Shown here: one piece after another, positions 11,605 to 22,890 of the stretch
How positions within the stretch are numbered: position 1 is the first letter of the stretch
Layout of the letters: every line of letters begins with the position of its first letter
Assembly (NCBI RefSeq): GCF_017591425.1
Contig: NW_024466512.1
Location: forward strand, 21,319,501 to 21,383,500
Length of the DNA stretch: 64,000 nt
Origin: Ochotona curzoniae
Taxonomy: Eukaryota; Chordata; Mammalia; Lagomorpha; Ochotonidae
Reading direction: 5' to 3'
Program-made: the position numbers and the translations under genes
Notes under the pieces: generated by a model
What the model was told of the DNA's origin: nothing
The model's input: only the letters and a program-made list of their open reading frames with translations
Database searches by the model: none

Positions 11605-11888
11605 TTAAAAATGTTTTAGCTTATTTGATAGGCTGAGAGAAAATGTGCACAAATGTTCTGATTTGCTGGTTCACTCTGCAAATATCTGCAATGTTTAGGA
11701 CTAGACTTGACTGAAATTGGGAGCTGGGAACTCAATCCAGATCTTCCATGTGGGTGGCAGGGCTCCAATACCTTGAGCTGTAACACTGCCTCATAGTGTC
11801 TGTGTGACCAGGAAGCTGGAGTCAGACTCTAGAGTTGTACATTGAACCAAGTCCCCAAGATGTAGAGCACTGGCTCCGAGCCACTAAG
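11605..11888 (-). repeat. Old diverged SINE
   Basis: The core is complement of the SINE middle: TTGCTGGTTCACTCTGCAAA, GATCTTCCATGTGGGTGGCAG and AGGAAGCTGGAGTCAGACTC. Both ends are worn, and the right end abuts the next SINE. Confidence 0.6.
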
Positions 11889-11915
11889 CCCTTCAGTGCA
11901 TCTTTTGCAGAATTT

Positions 11916-12158
11916 TTTTTTCTTTTTGAAAGATTTATTTTATTATTGGAAAGGCAGAAATACAGAGAGAAGGAGAGACAGAGAGGAAGATCTTCCATCC
12001 GCTGATTCACTCCCTAAGTGGCCACAATGGCTGGTGCTGAGGTGATCCTAAGCCAGGAGCCCAGAGCTTCTTTGAGGTCTCCCACACGGGTGCAGGATCC
12101 TTGGGGTCTTTGGGCCATCCTTGACTGCTTTCCTAGGCCACGAGGAGGGAGCTGGATC
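11916..12158 (-). repeat. SINE missing its 5' end
   Basis: It opens with an oligo-T run and GAAAGATTTATTTTATTATTG and reads through to GGAGGGAGCTGGATCC, where it stops. The A- and B-box portion is absent. Confidence 0.85.
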
Positions 12159-12232
12159 CTTATACTCTAGGTCAAGTCAGTATTCCAAGCCAGTGATACT
12201 CAGTCAAAAAGGCAGTTTAAAGAAAATGCTGA

Positions 12233-12560
12233 GGGGACTAGGGCAGTGGTTCAGTGGCTGAATCTTAGCCTTGCATGTGCTTAGATCCCATATAGTTGTT
12301 GATTCATGTCCTGCTTGCTTCACTTTCCATCCAGCACCCTTGTGGCCTTGGAAAGCAAGATTTTAAGTAGAGGATAGCCCAAAACCTTGGGACCCTGCAC
12401 CCACGTAGGAGACCCAGAAGATGCTTTTGGCCCTTGGCTTCAGATTGGCTCAACTCTGACCATTGTGGCCACTTAGGGAGTGAACCAGAGGATGGAAGGT
12501 TTTTTCTCTCTCCTTCTCTTTGTAAATCTGCCTTTCCAATAAAAGGAAAAACAAATTTAA
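12233..12560 (+). repeat. Complete SINE
   Basis: The head is GGGGACTAGGGCAGTGGTTCA and the tail CCTTTCCAATAAAAGG followed by A-rich DNA. It has an extra short insertion near GATTTTAAGTAGAGGATAG. Confidence 0.85.
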
Positions 12561-12739
12561 AGGAAGAATAAAGAAAAGAAAAAGAGAAAAAATGGTAAAA
12601 ATTAAAATCTTGAGAAAAATGCTCTGAAACAAATGGGATATGTGCAGCAACTTTTCTCCAAGTCTTGTCTGTAATTCTAAGCCCAGATAAAGTGAATATG
12701 AGAAAAGCGCAACTTTCCCAGTACAGTTCAGTAAGTGTT

Positions 12740-13330
12740 GACTTTTTTTATTTGTATTTTAATTTTTCAGGATACAGTTCCAGGCTCAGGTATTTTCCCT
12801 TCTATCCTCCTCATTCCTCCTCTTCCCCCGCCCCATTTCCCCTGTATTATTACAATAGTATAGTCCTTCAACAACAGTCACGCCCATCATTTTTCTACTT
12901 AAGTGTATCATGACATTGTAGGTTTAAACAATGGTAAGAAGTCCAGCATCCTATTGTTGTTGACTGTTTTGTAGGACTCAGTATTGGAACCTTTACTGCA
13001 ACAAAGGGAAAAAACCTCTTATGGTTGCAGCCAGCAAAGGCATGGGCTCTGCTAGGGCCTTAACATCTGTCTAGAGGCCTTAAAACACTTTACAGCTTGT
13101 CGGTGTTCTTCAAACTGTTCAGTCTACTGGGGCTCAAGGAAAATGGGTCATTGTTTAAGATAAAAAGGAAGGAAAGATGGGAGGAAGGACTTTGTTTTCA
13201 CAGTCTCTCTGCATTTATATGCCTCCTCTCCCTTTTTACTTCTGAAATTAAAAGCTCTATTTCCCTCTGCTGATAGTTCCTCCCCCCACCCCCCGGGTTT
13301 TGGTAATATCTGTGATCTATAATTGTCACT
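12740..13330 (-). repeat. Unnamed retroposon, shared with 34840-35085
   Basis: TTTTTCAGGATACAG, GGTATTTTCCCTTCTATCC, CCTCCTCATTCCTCC and TATTATTACAATAGTATAG align in order with GATACAATTTTG, GGTATTCCCTTTTTCC and TATTATTACAATAATATAA at 34865-34950. Two copies in one window show a dispersed repeat. The opening T-rich run suggests a 3' end read in antisense. It is probably an L1 3' UTR lineage, but I cannot name it, and the right boundary is a guess. Confidence 0.5.
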
Positions 13331-14083
13331 CTCTAATACTAAGTGTTTTTATGAGTCATTTAGTAATTGTCCATGGATTTCGCTAAGCTGACCTAGATTT
13401 AGAACTCTTGAGCGGTTAGGACCTCTGCACCCATTACCACACCTCTGCCCTGTAACACTTTGCTCGTGGTTTTGCTCTAGGACTATAACTAGATTTGCAG
13501 AGTTCAAGGTTCTTTTTCTTCAGAAATCGTTGTTCTACTAAGGCTGACAATTCATTGTCTCCTAGACAATTTTGAGTCAGGATAACAAATTAGAGTTTGG
13601 GATACATTACAGATGATAAATGTGACTTCCTTTAAGGGGAATCCATTTGTTTTGCTTAGTGTTTCTTTGATTAATTACTTGCCAGATTAAATTGCTCTAT
13701 AAAAATGCATAGTATTTTATTCTATTGCTCTTCATGGTGATTAATTAGGCCATACTGTTGCTTGTATGTTAATTATGCTGAGTTTTTTCCTGCTCTCTAG
13801 TTTAATTAATACAGCGTTTATTTAAAAGACTGTTTTTAAGACAGGATATTCTCTGTTTCAGGGTTAACAAAGCAAGCCCAGAGTTGTTTTTAGGGAGTTG
13901 AGCTAAGGAGTGACACTTCATATTTTTGAGTATATTCATATTCTTGTCTACATCTGTAATTTGCAAAACATACACTAACATTAAGTGAGTTGGGAAGAGC
14001 TGTGCTTGGTTTTCCTGTGGTTATTAAAGATTATATACTAAAGATTCCTGGTTAAATTGAAAATTGATTAATTAAGAATGTTG
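13331..14083. other. Unique AT-rich sequence
   Basis: No repeat or exon is recognised. Several runs such as TTAATTAGGCCATACTG and CTAGTTTAATTAATACAG look like intron or conserved non-coding sequence. That impression cannot be tested here. Confidence 0.4.
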
Positions 14084-14292
14084 AGGAGAGGGACTGCTAT
14101 AGTGCAGCGGATTAAGCACAGCAGTTAAGCAGCTGTCTGCAACATTTCCTATCAGAGAGCTATTTGATGGAATTGCTGGCTCCTGTCTTCAGCCTGGTCC
14201 AGCCCTGGCTATTGCAGCCATCTGGGGAGTAAAACAGCAGTTAGAGGCTTGATCTGTCTCTGACTTCCAAATAAATAAAAGCTTTAAAAACT
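14084..14292 (+). repeat. SINE with internal deletion
   Basis: GGGACTGCTATAGTGCAGCGG is the head. The middle passes from AGAGAGCTATTTGATGGAA to TCCTGTCTTCAGCCTGG, and the tail is CTTCCAAATAAATAAAAGC. Confidence 0.75.
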
Positions 14293-14654
14293 ATAGAAAA
14301 GAAGCTGTTCATGCAAAATGTCCTTTAAAATGTCTGTAAAGCTGCTTAGTAGAGTGTGTGGTATACTACAGGGCACTGATGAGAAATTCAGGCATATTTA
14401 GCATTTTTATAAATGATCTAAGGCTAAAAGTAATCAAATGGTTAGTGAAGTTTGTGAGCGATGCTGATTTGGAGATGTTTCCTACACCCAGAAGGGCAGA
14501 GAAATGAAATAGTTGAACTAGGAAAAGATGTGTCACAAAAAATAACACAGCTCTTCCCTTAGGGAAATGCAAATCTACTTTATAAAGATAACATAAATAG
14601 AGTCAGTCAGATAACTTTTCTAAAGTAGGTCTCCCAACAGTGTGAGTAAAATGC

Positions 14655-15068
14655 AAACTTGACTTCCACAAATGCATACAGTAGCTTTACACATACACCA
14701 TCAAAACTGGAGACAACCCAGATGTCTGTCTACTGAGGAGCAGATAATAAGACTGTGGTGGTACATAGTCTAGAAATGCCACTGAGCAGTAAAGAGGAAT
14801 GGATTACTGATTCATGCAGCAAGATGGATGAATTCATCTGCATTAGATATCATGAGAGGATCCAGACCTAAATGGCTACGTGCTGTATGCTTCCATTTAT
14901 ATGATGTGCTGGGAATGGCGACAGTAGGAACAGGAACAGTTGTTGCTGGGGGATGAATGATGTCCAAAGGGGAGATGCTGGACACAGGGATACTTCTGAG
15001 ATGCTACAATTTTTTGTATCTTCATTATGGTAAGAATTTACATATACATTTTTCAAAACTTGCAGAAT
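14655..15068 (+). repeat. L1M 3'-end fragment, sense
   Basis: The blocks 'CAAAACTGGAGACAACCCAG', 'GTGGTACATAGTCTAGAAATG', 'GCAAGATGGATGAATTCATC', 'GCTTCCATTTATATGATG' and 'GCAGAATCATTCAC' match the sense 3' end of an ancient L1M, here in the opposite orientation to the other L1M tails in the window. Confidence 0.8.
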
Positions 15069-15574
15069 CATTCACTTTGTATTAGTCAAAGTTCTGCAGA
15101 GAAACAGACCAATTGATACATATGTGTGGATTTCCAGAAGGGGATTGGTTGTATTATAAGACTTAACTAACATCATCCTGGAGCCTGAGATGTTCCAGTC
15201 CTGCTACCTGCAAGCTGGCCTGGAAAGCCAGTGGTGTAATTCAGTCTCCATTCAAAGTCATGAGAACCTGGTTATAGCTCCCAGTCCACGGTTGAGGGAC
15301 TGTGAGAATCTGGGAGATGGGGAGTGATATTAATGACTGGAATTTGAAAGCCAGAAAACCAGAAGCTCTTGATGTCTAAAGTTCAAGGGCAGGATAAGCT
15401 GGGTATCCCAGCCCAGGAGGAGAGAAGAGATTTTGCCCTTCCTCTACTGCTTATTCTCTACAATCCTTCAATGGTTTAGATGATGTTCGTTTATGTTGTG
15501 AGAGTGGATCTTGTCTGCTTGGTTGGTGGATTTGGTGCAACCTCTCTTCTGGAAACGCCTTTGCAGACACACTT
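15069..15574. other. Unique sequence
   Basis: TTGTATTAGTCAAAGTTCTGC to CAGAAGGGGATTGGTTG (about 15075-15150) looks like part of an old interspersed repeat, but I cannot name it. The rest shows no recognisable feature. Confidence 0.35.
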
Positions 15575-15589
15575 AGAAATGATATTTCA
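15575..15589. repeat. SINE target-site duplication, left copy
   Basis: AGAAATGATATTTCA occurs again, without mismatch, at 15915-15929. Confidence 0.95.
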
Positions 15590-15914
15590 GGCCTTGCACG
15601 ATAGCATAGTGGTTAAAGTCCTCGCCTTGAATGTATCAGGATCCCATATGGTTGCCGGTTCTAATCCTGGCGGCCCCCACTTCCCATCCAGCTTCCTGCC
15701 TGTGACTCTGTGGACAACCCAGAGCTTTGAAACCCTGTACCTGCATGGGAGACCCGGAAAAACTCCTGGCTCCTGGCTTCAGATTGGCTCGGTTCCAGCC
15801 ATTGCAGCCGCTTGGGGAGTGAACCATCACACGGAAGATTTTCCTCTCTGTCTCTCCTCTTCTCTGTATATCTGGCTTTCCAATAAAAATAAGTAAATCT
15901 TTTAAAAAAATGAA
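15590..15914 (+). repeat. Complete SINE with exact target duplication
   Basis: The head GCCTTGCACGATAGCATAGTG, the B-box CCGGTTCTAATCC and the tail CCAATAAAAATAAGTAAATC are all present. The copy is bracketed by the 15-bp duplication, so it is a clear single retroposition event. Confidence 0.95.
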
Positions 15915-15929
15915 AGAAATGATATTTCA
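15915..15929. repeat. SINE target-site duplication, right copy
   Basis: Exact repeat of 15575-15589. Confidence 0.95.
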
Positions 15930-16169
15930 CTAGCCAAGTTTACACCTAAACTTTATCCTCACAACTCTAAAAAGGATACATTTTACTAAAACATATGAAT
16001 GAAAATTGTTAATTTAGAGATTCAGGGAAAAATATATCTTGACAGGGAATGGTAGGGAAGTCAACTTGTGCTAATCACTTCCATATTTTATGCAGTGCAG
16101 CCTTTTGAAGTGACAGGAGTTAGAATTTGAGGATTTGGCTTTTCTTTGTTTATTGAAAAAAAAGGGAAA

Positions 16170-16489
16170 AAAAAGGTTTGTTCATTTTTATTTGAAAGTC
16201 AGATTCAGAGAGGAGGAGAGATAAAGATCTTCCATCCACTGGTTCACTCCCCAAATGGCTGCAACAGCCAGAGCTGAGCTGGTCCGAAGGCGGGAGCTAG
16301 GGGCTTCCTCTAGGTTTCCCACACAGGTGCAAGGTGCCTAGGAGTTGGGCCATTGTCCACTGCTTTTCTATGTCATAAGCAGGGAGCTGGATCAGAAGTG
16401 GAGGAACCGGGACATGAACTGGTGTCCATATATATGGGATATCATTGCCATACAGAGGATTAGCATGTTGAATTACCATGCCGGCCTCC
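16170..16489 (-). repeat. Complete SINE
   Basis: It runs from TTTGTTCATTTTTATTTGAAA to ACCATGCCGGCC. A small ATAT expansion lies at the CCATATGGG position (CCATATATATGGG). Confidence 0.9.
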
Positions 16490-16730
16490 CTGTTTGTATT
16501 TCTTTTAGATTTCATCTTTTCTGTTTTTGAGTAACAGCAAGGATGGGAGTATAGGTTGTTGCTAGTTTTCCTTAGGTGCCAGCAATTTATAACTCTGTCT
16601 ACCCAGAGAAAGTTATCTTGAGATGAAAAGATTAGATCAGGAGCTCTTGGTCCTTGTTGATAGCCCTCAGATCATTTCCCAGATTTATGGATAAAATCCA
16701 TATTTGGGTTCTGTGGATTTAATGCTTGAT

Positions 16731-17335
16731 TTAAAAATGTTTTTTGCTCCGACTGGGCCCTCTCACGGCTGAACTATTTTTGTTAAGACCTGGAGTCATT
16801 CCAAGGGATATTTCCATCCCAGAACTAACCTCAGAGACAACTACTGCCCCCTCAGCACTTGGACTGGAATAGAAAGCTTCCTCACACTGTGGCTGGTAAG
16901 GGACATGGGATAGGTGGACTGCACATACAGTCCATTGGTGATTGCTGCTGTGTCTCCTTCCTCTCCTTCCATCTCCAGGGATCTGCACTGTGTGTGTATA
17001 TGCAGTGTCCACTTCTTGTGTCCAACTTGAAACACCTCCTCAAAGGCCAAACTGTCTATCCTGCACAGATAGCCAGTAGGGATCAGAAGGTAATTTGATG
17101 ACACTACTTGCAGCAATAATGTTTTTTTTTTGACTGTGGCTACTGAGTGGTGTTCCAACAACTGACCACCCTGAACAGATGGATAGCCATCATCTTGACC
17201 CAGACGGGGGGGGATTACATTCTGCAAGATGCTGATTCCCCGAGTGACTTTTTGAGCATATGTCTCTGAGTCTTTGAGTGTTTTCAGCTGAATGGTTATC
17301 TGCATCAAGACCTGAAGCAACTGCTGTGATCCCCC
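16731..17335 (-). pseudogene. Possible retrocopy fragment, unidentified
   Basis: A minus-strand frame stays open from about 17320 down to 16841 (about 159 codons). A second minus frame continues to 16731, as expected for a single frameshift in a decayed coding sequence. The translation has ordinary composition, with segments such as VTRGISILQNVIPP, LLQVVSSNYLLIPTGYLC and GHKKWTLHIHTQC. I see no flanking splice sites forming an exon and no clear poly-A tail or target duplication. I do not recognise the family. It could be a processed pseudogene, an ancient viral or transposon fragment, or a chance open frame. A protein search would decide. Confidence 0.25.
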
Positions 17336-18310
17336 ACTAAGACCCTATCTATTAAAACTTCATATATTGATTTGTATCCCTTGTTAAAAAAATCTGTGCC
17401 CCTTGCCTCCTCCTAGTGTAAGAAATAATACACATGCACTAGATGAATAGTTTCAGAGTTGAATTAAACTAATTTAAGCAGAAATTGGGCTTTCTTAAAT
17501 AGCCACATATATTAAGTAGGTTTCTTATCTTAGCATGGTCACCAACACTTGCAGAATCTAGCAAGTAGTAATTAAAAAGCTGTAATTAACCTTGGGGAAA
17601 TGATAAGTTTTCATAGTGAAGGAAATTGTAAGATGACATTTTGAATTTCTAACTGGATAAATAGGTGATAATAAAACTGTGAAATTAAAGCTTAGGTCAG
17701 CAGTGTATCATATTTTAATCCTTTGTTTGTATGCCCCTTCAACTCAAAAGGGAACTGAAGTGCAATTTACTGACTATTCTTAGTAGGCACACAGCATTTC
17801 ATCCAGCTGGGAAATGAAGGCCTATCTCGTTTAACTGTTAATTAGTTATTAAATACTTATTATGCATTTCTGTGTACCCAACTCTGTGCCCTTAGCTTCT
17901 GACCTGCAATGATAAGTACCACATGACAAAATTCATAGGACAAAAGTACCACATGACAAAATTCATAGGGCAGAGTGCCACTGTGATTAAGGCTTTGGAG
18001 GAACAGCTGAAGGCCGGAGTACAGTCCTGCTGTATCCTAGAGAGAATGTGGCCAGGACAGCTGTGCTACCACTAGGGCTCCTATGGAAAGTTCTAGAAGA
18101 TGACAGGCTACTGTTTATCATCACTATTTCCTCTTGGGGAGTTTCCAGTGTGTTCCTCTGTCCTGTCTCCTCCTCTGGGAAGGAGGAGGTCACTCTGAGT
18201 ACTAACCCAGCATATCTGAGGTCATTTGCCCACTAGAGTCTGGTCAGGATTGGTAGTGTTTTTGTCCTTTTGTCCTTTTAAGAGATTTCTCCTAAAAAAC
18301 TTTTACATCT
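17336..18310. other. Unique sequence with a short tandem duplication
   Basis: No dispersed repeat is recognised with confidence; 17970-18230 may be a worn MIR. A 30-bp direct duplication sits at 17915-17969. Confidence 0.4.
17915..17969. repeat. 30-bp direct tandem duplication
   Basis: AGTACCACATGACAAAATTC followed by ATAGG occurs at 17915-17939 and again at 17945-17969, offset by 30 bp with no mismatch in the matched part. Confidence 0.9.
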
Positions 18311-18312
18311 GG

Positions 18313-18367
18313 TTTGGGTCTCTCTCTCTCTTTATATATATATGTACATATATATACACACACACAT
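18313..18367. repeat. Compound microsatellite
   Basis: (TC)n passes into (TA)n, then TATATACACACACACA. It lies directly left of the palindrome at 18368-18440. Confidence 0.9.
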
Positions 18368-18440
18368 AAAACACACTTTGATATGTATATATTATATATT
18401 TGTGTATATACACTTAGAGATACATATCAAAGTGTGTTTT
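18368..18440. repeat. Perfect 21-bp inverted repeat (hairpin)
   Basis: AAAACACACTTTGATATGTA plus T (18368-18388) is the exact reverse complement of 18420-18440. The loop is 31 bp and AT-rich. It could be a tiny non-autonomous DNA element or a microsatellite-born palindrome; no clear target duplication is seen. Confidence 0.9.
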
Positions 18441-18467
18441 GTTTGGGAGGTTTGCTTTTCTTTTTCT

Positions 18468-18778
18468 TGTAAAGATTCATTTTACTTGAAAGGCAGAATG
18501 ACAGAGAGATGGAGGGTCAGAAAGGGATCTTGCATCTGCTGGTTCTTCCTCAAATGGTTGGCTGAAGCCAGGATCCTAGAATCCCATCTGGGTTTCCCAT
18601 GTAAGTGTTAGGGACCCAACTGTTTGGATTATCTGCTGCTCCTTTCCCAGGTACATTAGCAGGGAACTGGATCCAGAAGTGGAACAGCTGGAATTCCAGC
18701 CAGGCCTTGAACTGGCACTCTGATACGGTATGCTTGTGTCAAAGGTGGTGACTTAACTTCCACCAAAATGCCAACCTA
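18468..18778 (-). repeat. Older SINE
   Basis: The copy spans AAAGATTCATTTTACTTGAAA to CACCAAAATGCCAACC. It includes GGAACTGGATCCAGAAGTGG, a form seen in older SINE copies in this window. Confidence 0.8.
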
Positions 18779-18814
18779 GAGGGTTTTCTTTATAATTCAT
18801 CTCATAAATACAAA

Positions 18815-19228
18815 CTCAAATATATATTCTTGATAAACAGTTCTCAGCATACTAGGAATAGAAGAGAAATGCTTTAACCTGATACAGATTACCTATGAGA
18901 AACTACCATACTAAATGGTTAAAAAAAAAAAAAAGGAGTTCATTTCCCTAAGATTCATAGCGAGATGGATATATGCTCTCAACATCTTTATTCACTGTCA
19001 TCCTGGAGGTTCTAGACAATGTAGTCGTGTGAAAACAAAAATCAAAGAGTTACCTAAGTAGGTGTCTTTATTAGCAGATAGCTTGATTTTTTCGTGTAGA
19101 AAACTTGATGTTCTTCATACAACGGCTACTAGAAAAAATGAATTTAGTAAGACTGTAGGATTACAGATTCATTGTGCATAAATAAATTGCATATGTATAT
19201 ATAAATATGATAATCAGAAATGTGTCTA
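18815..19228 (+). repeat. L1M ORF2 fragment, sense, decayed
   Basis: The blocks 'GAGAAACTACCATACTAAATG', 'ACATCTTTATTCACTGTCATC', 'GGAGGTTCTAGACAATG', 'AGCAGATAGCTTGATTTTTTC' and 'AGTAAGACTGTAGGATTACAG' (each in part) follow the order of the L1 reverse-transcriptase region around and after the catalytic FADD segment. The frame is broken by stops and indels. Confidence 0.75.
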
Positions 19229-19940
19229 GTGAATGCGTCTGTTTTTTGGTACCATTGTGAACTCATAGCCTTGAAAGTATTTAGTATATTTCAGTTTGTT
19301 ACAGTGTGATGCTCAAGCAATCCTCTTTGGATGAATATTCCTGTTGGATTCCCTGTCTTCCATACTGGATTCCAAGAATCTGTTAGCCTTCCTGTTTTTT
19401 GTAACAATGTGTGCTGTGATTGTCTTCTGTATTTGCTGCTCCAGCCTTGCAGTCAGCCATTTCTTTACAGAGTACTTGTTCCTTTTACTTGGAAGGTTTC
19501 ATTATTTCTAACAGCAGAGAGGCTTAACTTATGACTCATAGATAGCCTTCAGAGTGTCTATAAATCCCAAGAGGATACCCAGCACTATGCAAAACACTTA
19601 TTTCCTAAGATCTTAACTGGTAAGTTTGATCAAATACTCATGAGAACCACTATCTTCTTATGCATGAGTATGTGTAGCTATAGCCTTGAGCTTCGTTTGA
19701 ATGGTGAGCACAATCATCCCACTCATATTCAACCTTGAGATTTTGGACTCTTGTTTCAAAAACTCAGAATGTACGTGGTGAATCATGGCAGAGAACAGGA
19801 TCTGAATACTAGTTCAGTGTTTATCTTCCCAGTTCAGTGCTGAATGGCTGTATTTCAGGCAGATTATCCAATGACAGGATGTTGTAAACAGAAGGAAGAA
19901 GCTTGCTTTCAGTTCCAGGCATGAAAATCAGTTTGATTTT
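19229..19940. other. Unique sequence
   Basis: No confident repeat is seen. Short similarity to the MIR/L2 style near 19790-19850 is too weak to call. Confidence 0.4.
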
Positions 19941-19941
19941 T

Positions 19942-20270
19942 ATGTAAAGATTTACTCATTTATTTATTTGAAAGGCAGAATTAGAGAGAGGGAGAGAGAG
20001 CTACCTCTTCCATCAGTTGATTTGCTCCTCAAATGGCTGGAATAGCCAACCATGTCTGAGCTGGGCCAAAGCCAGGAGCCAGGAACGTGATCTGGGTCTC
20101 CCATGTGGGTGCAAGGTCCTAGGCACTTGATTGTTTGCTGTTGCTTTTCAAGGCATGTTAGCATGGTACTGGATTGAAAGTGTAACAGTTGGAGCTTGGA
20201 CTGGCACTCATGTGAGATGCCAGTATCAAGGGCAGTGGCTTTGCCTATCATGCCACTATGCTGACCCTAA
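19942..20270 (-). repeat. Older complete SINE
   Basis: It begins AAAGATTTACTCATTTATTT and ends ACTATGCTGACCC. It has the GTACTGGATTGAAAGTG and GATGCCAGTATC variants typical of older copies here. Confidence 0.85.
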
Positions 20271-20703
20271 TAAATACATCAGTGTTTAAAAGGGAAAAAA
20301 ATTCCTATTACATTCACTTTCTGTTTGCTAAAAATATTCCTTAGTATCATTCACTTTTCACAGAATAGCTTTTTCATTTTGCCCTGCTAAAGCACTGTAG
20401 TTTCTAAATCATCGGCTTCATTACATCTAATAAAGCAATTGTTTGAGGCCAATAAAACCATTTTCCCATCTTGAAAGACTGCTTCCCATTGTTCTCTTGG
20501 TCCAATGGCATCTGAACACCCAACAAATCCTTCTGAATTTGTACCAGTGAGTACTTCCCATAGTCAGATTTCAGGTCAATTCTGGAAGTAGTTAACTTGA
20601 TGGCAGTAAATTGCTCTGGAGGACTAGGGGATATAGATACAGCAAATGACTAGAATTTTTGTTTTTGTTTCATGGTTTGATTTTTCTGAATAAAATATTC
20701 ACT
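20271..20703. other. Unique sequence
   Basis: Nothing is recognised. It forms the left flank of the large composite retroposon. Confidence 0.5.
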
Positions 20704-20713
20704 AAGTATTTTC
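20704..20713. repeat. Target-site duplication of the 5.9-kb element, left
   Basis: AAGTATTTTC is repeated exactly at 26606-26615. It directly precedes the long T-run, which is the element's poly-A tail read in antisense. Confidence 0.8.
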
Positions 20714-22600
20714 TTTTTTTTTTTTTTTTTTAATATTTTTTTATTTTAACAATCTTTACATGGTTAATTTGGGTAAAAAGGGTCAAGGGCTACAGGCAAG
20801 TGGATAAGACTATTATTTCCATACTGTTTCCTTCATATATCTGAGGTAGAGGGGGATATTGAGGGAGAAGCCCCACCTGATTTCCCACCCACCCCAAGTC
20901 CCGCATGTGGGGCATGCTCCGAGATACTCATTGAAGTGGTTTCAATAGGTCACCAGTTTTGGAATTGCTGCTAATCTTGCCTCTCCAAACACGATGAGGT
21001 TGTTGAAAAATCCATTAATTGACATTGTCCATCATAGCGTCTCTATTTGCCCGGTATTTTGTTGCTGAGGTGGTTGATTAACTTGTTCCATCTTCTGTCC
21101 CTTCATGGTTTGTGTTCTGAGTCTGGCATTTCAATTGGGCAGATCACCAAAGAAACTTCGTCTGAGGTGTTCCCAGGCCAGATACTCGTATGCACCAGCA
21201 AGCACAGGGCCCAGCACAGTCCATCACCCGGTCAGCTGGTAGTTGCAAGTGCTAGGTTGCTTCTGTTTTCAGCCCCGCCTTCTACTGGAACCAATGGGTG
21301 TTGCAGTCCAGCCTGGTTCTGCACAGCACATACTTGGTCTTCACCTAAACCAGTGGGAGCTGCATCCTGATGAGAGCGGCCCACAATAACCCCCACCAGG
21401 CCAACCCCCTACCCTGGTTTGCCAATATGTGTGGCAGACCAGTCCAATCTGACCCACATCCCCCTGGTTGTCGTACATGGCAAATGGCATTGAAGCTTGG
21501 ATCCATCTACCCAGCTCAACAGTCCAGCCTTCACGGGTGTGGTTGGGTGCCTCTCTGTCTAGCTACCCCAGCCCCTGTCCTAGTTCTCGTGCCTTCCCGT
21601 GGCAGTGATAACCCAAGAGGGGGGAACCCACTATTTCCCTCCCAGGTCTCTCACTCCCGGATTGTGCACTTTCCAGGTGGTTCTGCAGTTTAACTTGACA
21701 GGATTAGCCCTCAGTGCCAGTTTCTGCCAGCTGATGCTACGGCTATAACCAAACAGCCCTCTCCCATTCTAATTGTAGGTTGCACCCAAGGAACAATCAA
21801 CCCATCCTGGCTTTTCCCTGGTCTAGTCCACATGAGGCGCACAGGTGTTGTAGCCCTGCTTAGTCCGGTCTGCCCCCATCCCAGTTCACGCTCTCCAGTG
21901 GAAGTAGCTGTCCAGCAGGGGAACCTCCCCTTATTCCCCCGCTGGCTCTGTCCCCTCCCCTCCTGTTTCTCACATGTGCTGGATGGGCACTGCGGTCACA
22001 TCCGGCACAGTCAACCTCCTCCTGGCATTCTGTAGTGTGGACTGGTTTTTATCGCAACCAAACCTGGCTTGACCCTTACTCTGTTCTGGTGCTCGGATTT
22101 GCCAGTGATGATGTTAACTGATTAGCCTGGTCTGCCCCCAATCCATGCCTAATGTTTGCCAGTGGGGAACTTCTTGTGGCCTGCTCTGGGCTGCTTCCAT
22201 TCATGCTTCTTGCGCATACCAGTGGGGTCTGTGTCCTGCCAGAGGAGTTGCCCAGGCTCCTCCATCAGAACCTCTCCCAGTGCCGGCTTTTGCGCATGCC
22301 AGTGGGTCCATGAGCCAGCCCTAGCCAGGTTCATGACTAGCTTTTGACCCAAGCTGGTTCTTGTTGTTGGATATTTCAGCCCAGCCATGGCTCGTCCAGT
22401 CCATTCCCACATACGGCTCACACATGGTTCAGTAGGGGTTGCAACCTAGCATAATCCATCCCACTTCTATCCTGGTCCTCCAGGAGCACCAAACAGTACT
22501 GGGGTCTGGTCCAGCCTGGTGCATCCAATCCCAGTCCACACTTGTGCCAAGGGGGATTTCACTGTTACCGGATCAGAACACAGCCCCCATTCCAGCCCAT
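20714..22600 (-). repeat. Non-coding 3' module of the retroposon
   Basis: In sense orientation the module has many blocks of roughly 75-90 bp containing variants of CACTGGCA..GGACCAGGCT, followed by a unique tail. The tail carries GGAGCATGCCCCACATGCGG, GGTGGGGCTTCTCCCT and TAGCCCTTGACCC. The blocks are too diverged for a clean period. All frames are broken within about 110 codons. Confidence 0.7.
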
Positions 22601-22890
22601 GTGCTACTTGGCGGTAGCCATAATCCAGTTAGTGTGTCTACTGGACAAGACACATGCCAAAGCTTTAGCATGAACTGGTATTTGGTGGTCAGCATTGCTA
22701 AGTGGTACACTTTCTTTAAAGGAAGAGAAACTGTCATTGGGAAACTTTAAGATGTATTCAACTCCAACTCGCAGAGACACATCGGGTTCAACGTGGAGCG
22801 ACATAAGCAGCAATTCAAACCACCAAAATCCCAGGGCTCCCCTGCCGGGCGGCCAGCAGGCAAGCCTGGCACCAAATGGCGCCCTGGCCG
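22601..22890 (-). other. Junction segment between monomers and 3' module
   Basis: This piece is not repeated elsewhere in the window. A minus frame runs through it from the first monomer (22604-23113), with SLRVGVEYILKFPNDSF-like residues. I do not recognise the protein. It may be a remnant of an ORF1 start, captured transcript sequence, or ordinary 5' UTR. Confidence 0.4.

Noticed and set aside
17120..17220. G8 and T9 runs within the minus-strand coding-like segment, taken as evidence of a CRISPR or regulatory array
   Set aside because: They are single homopolymer runs without repeated spacing, and the genome type is a mammal.
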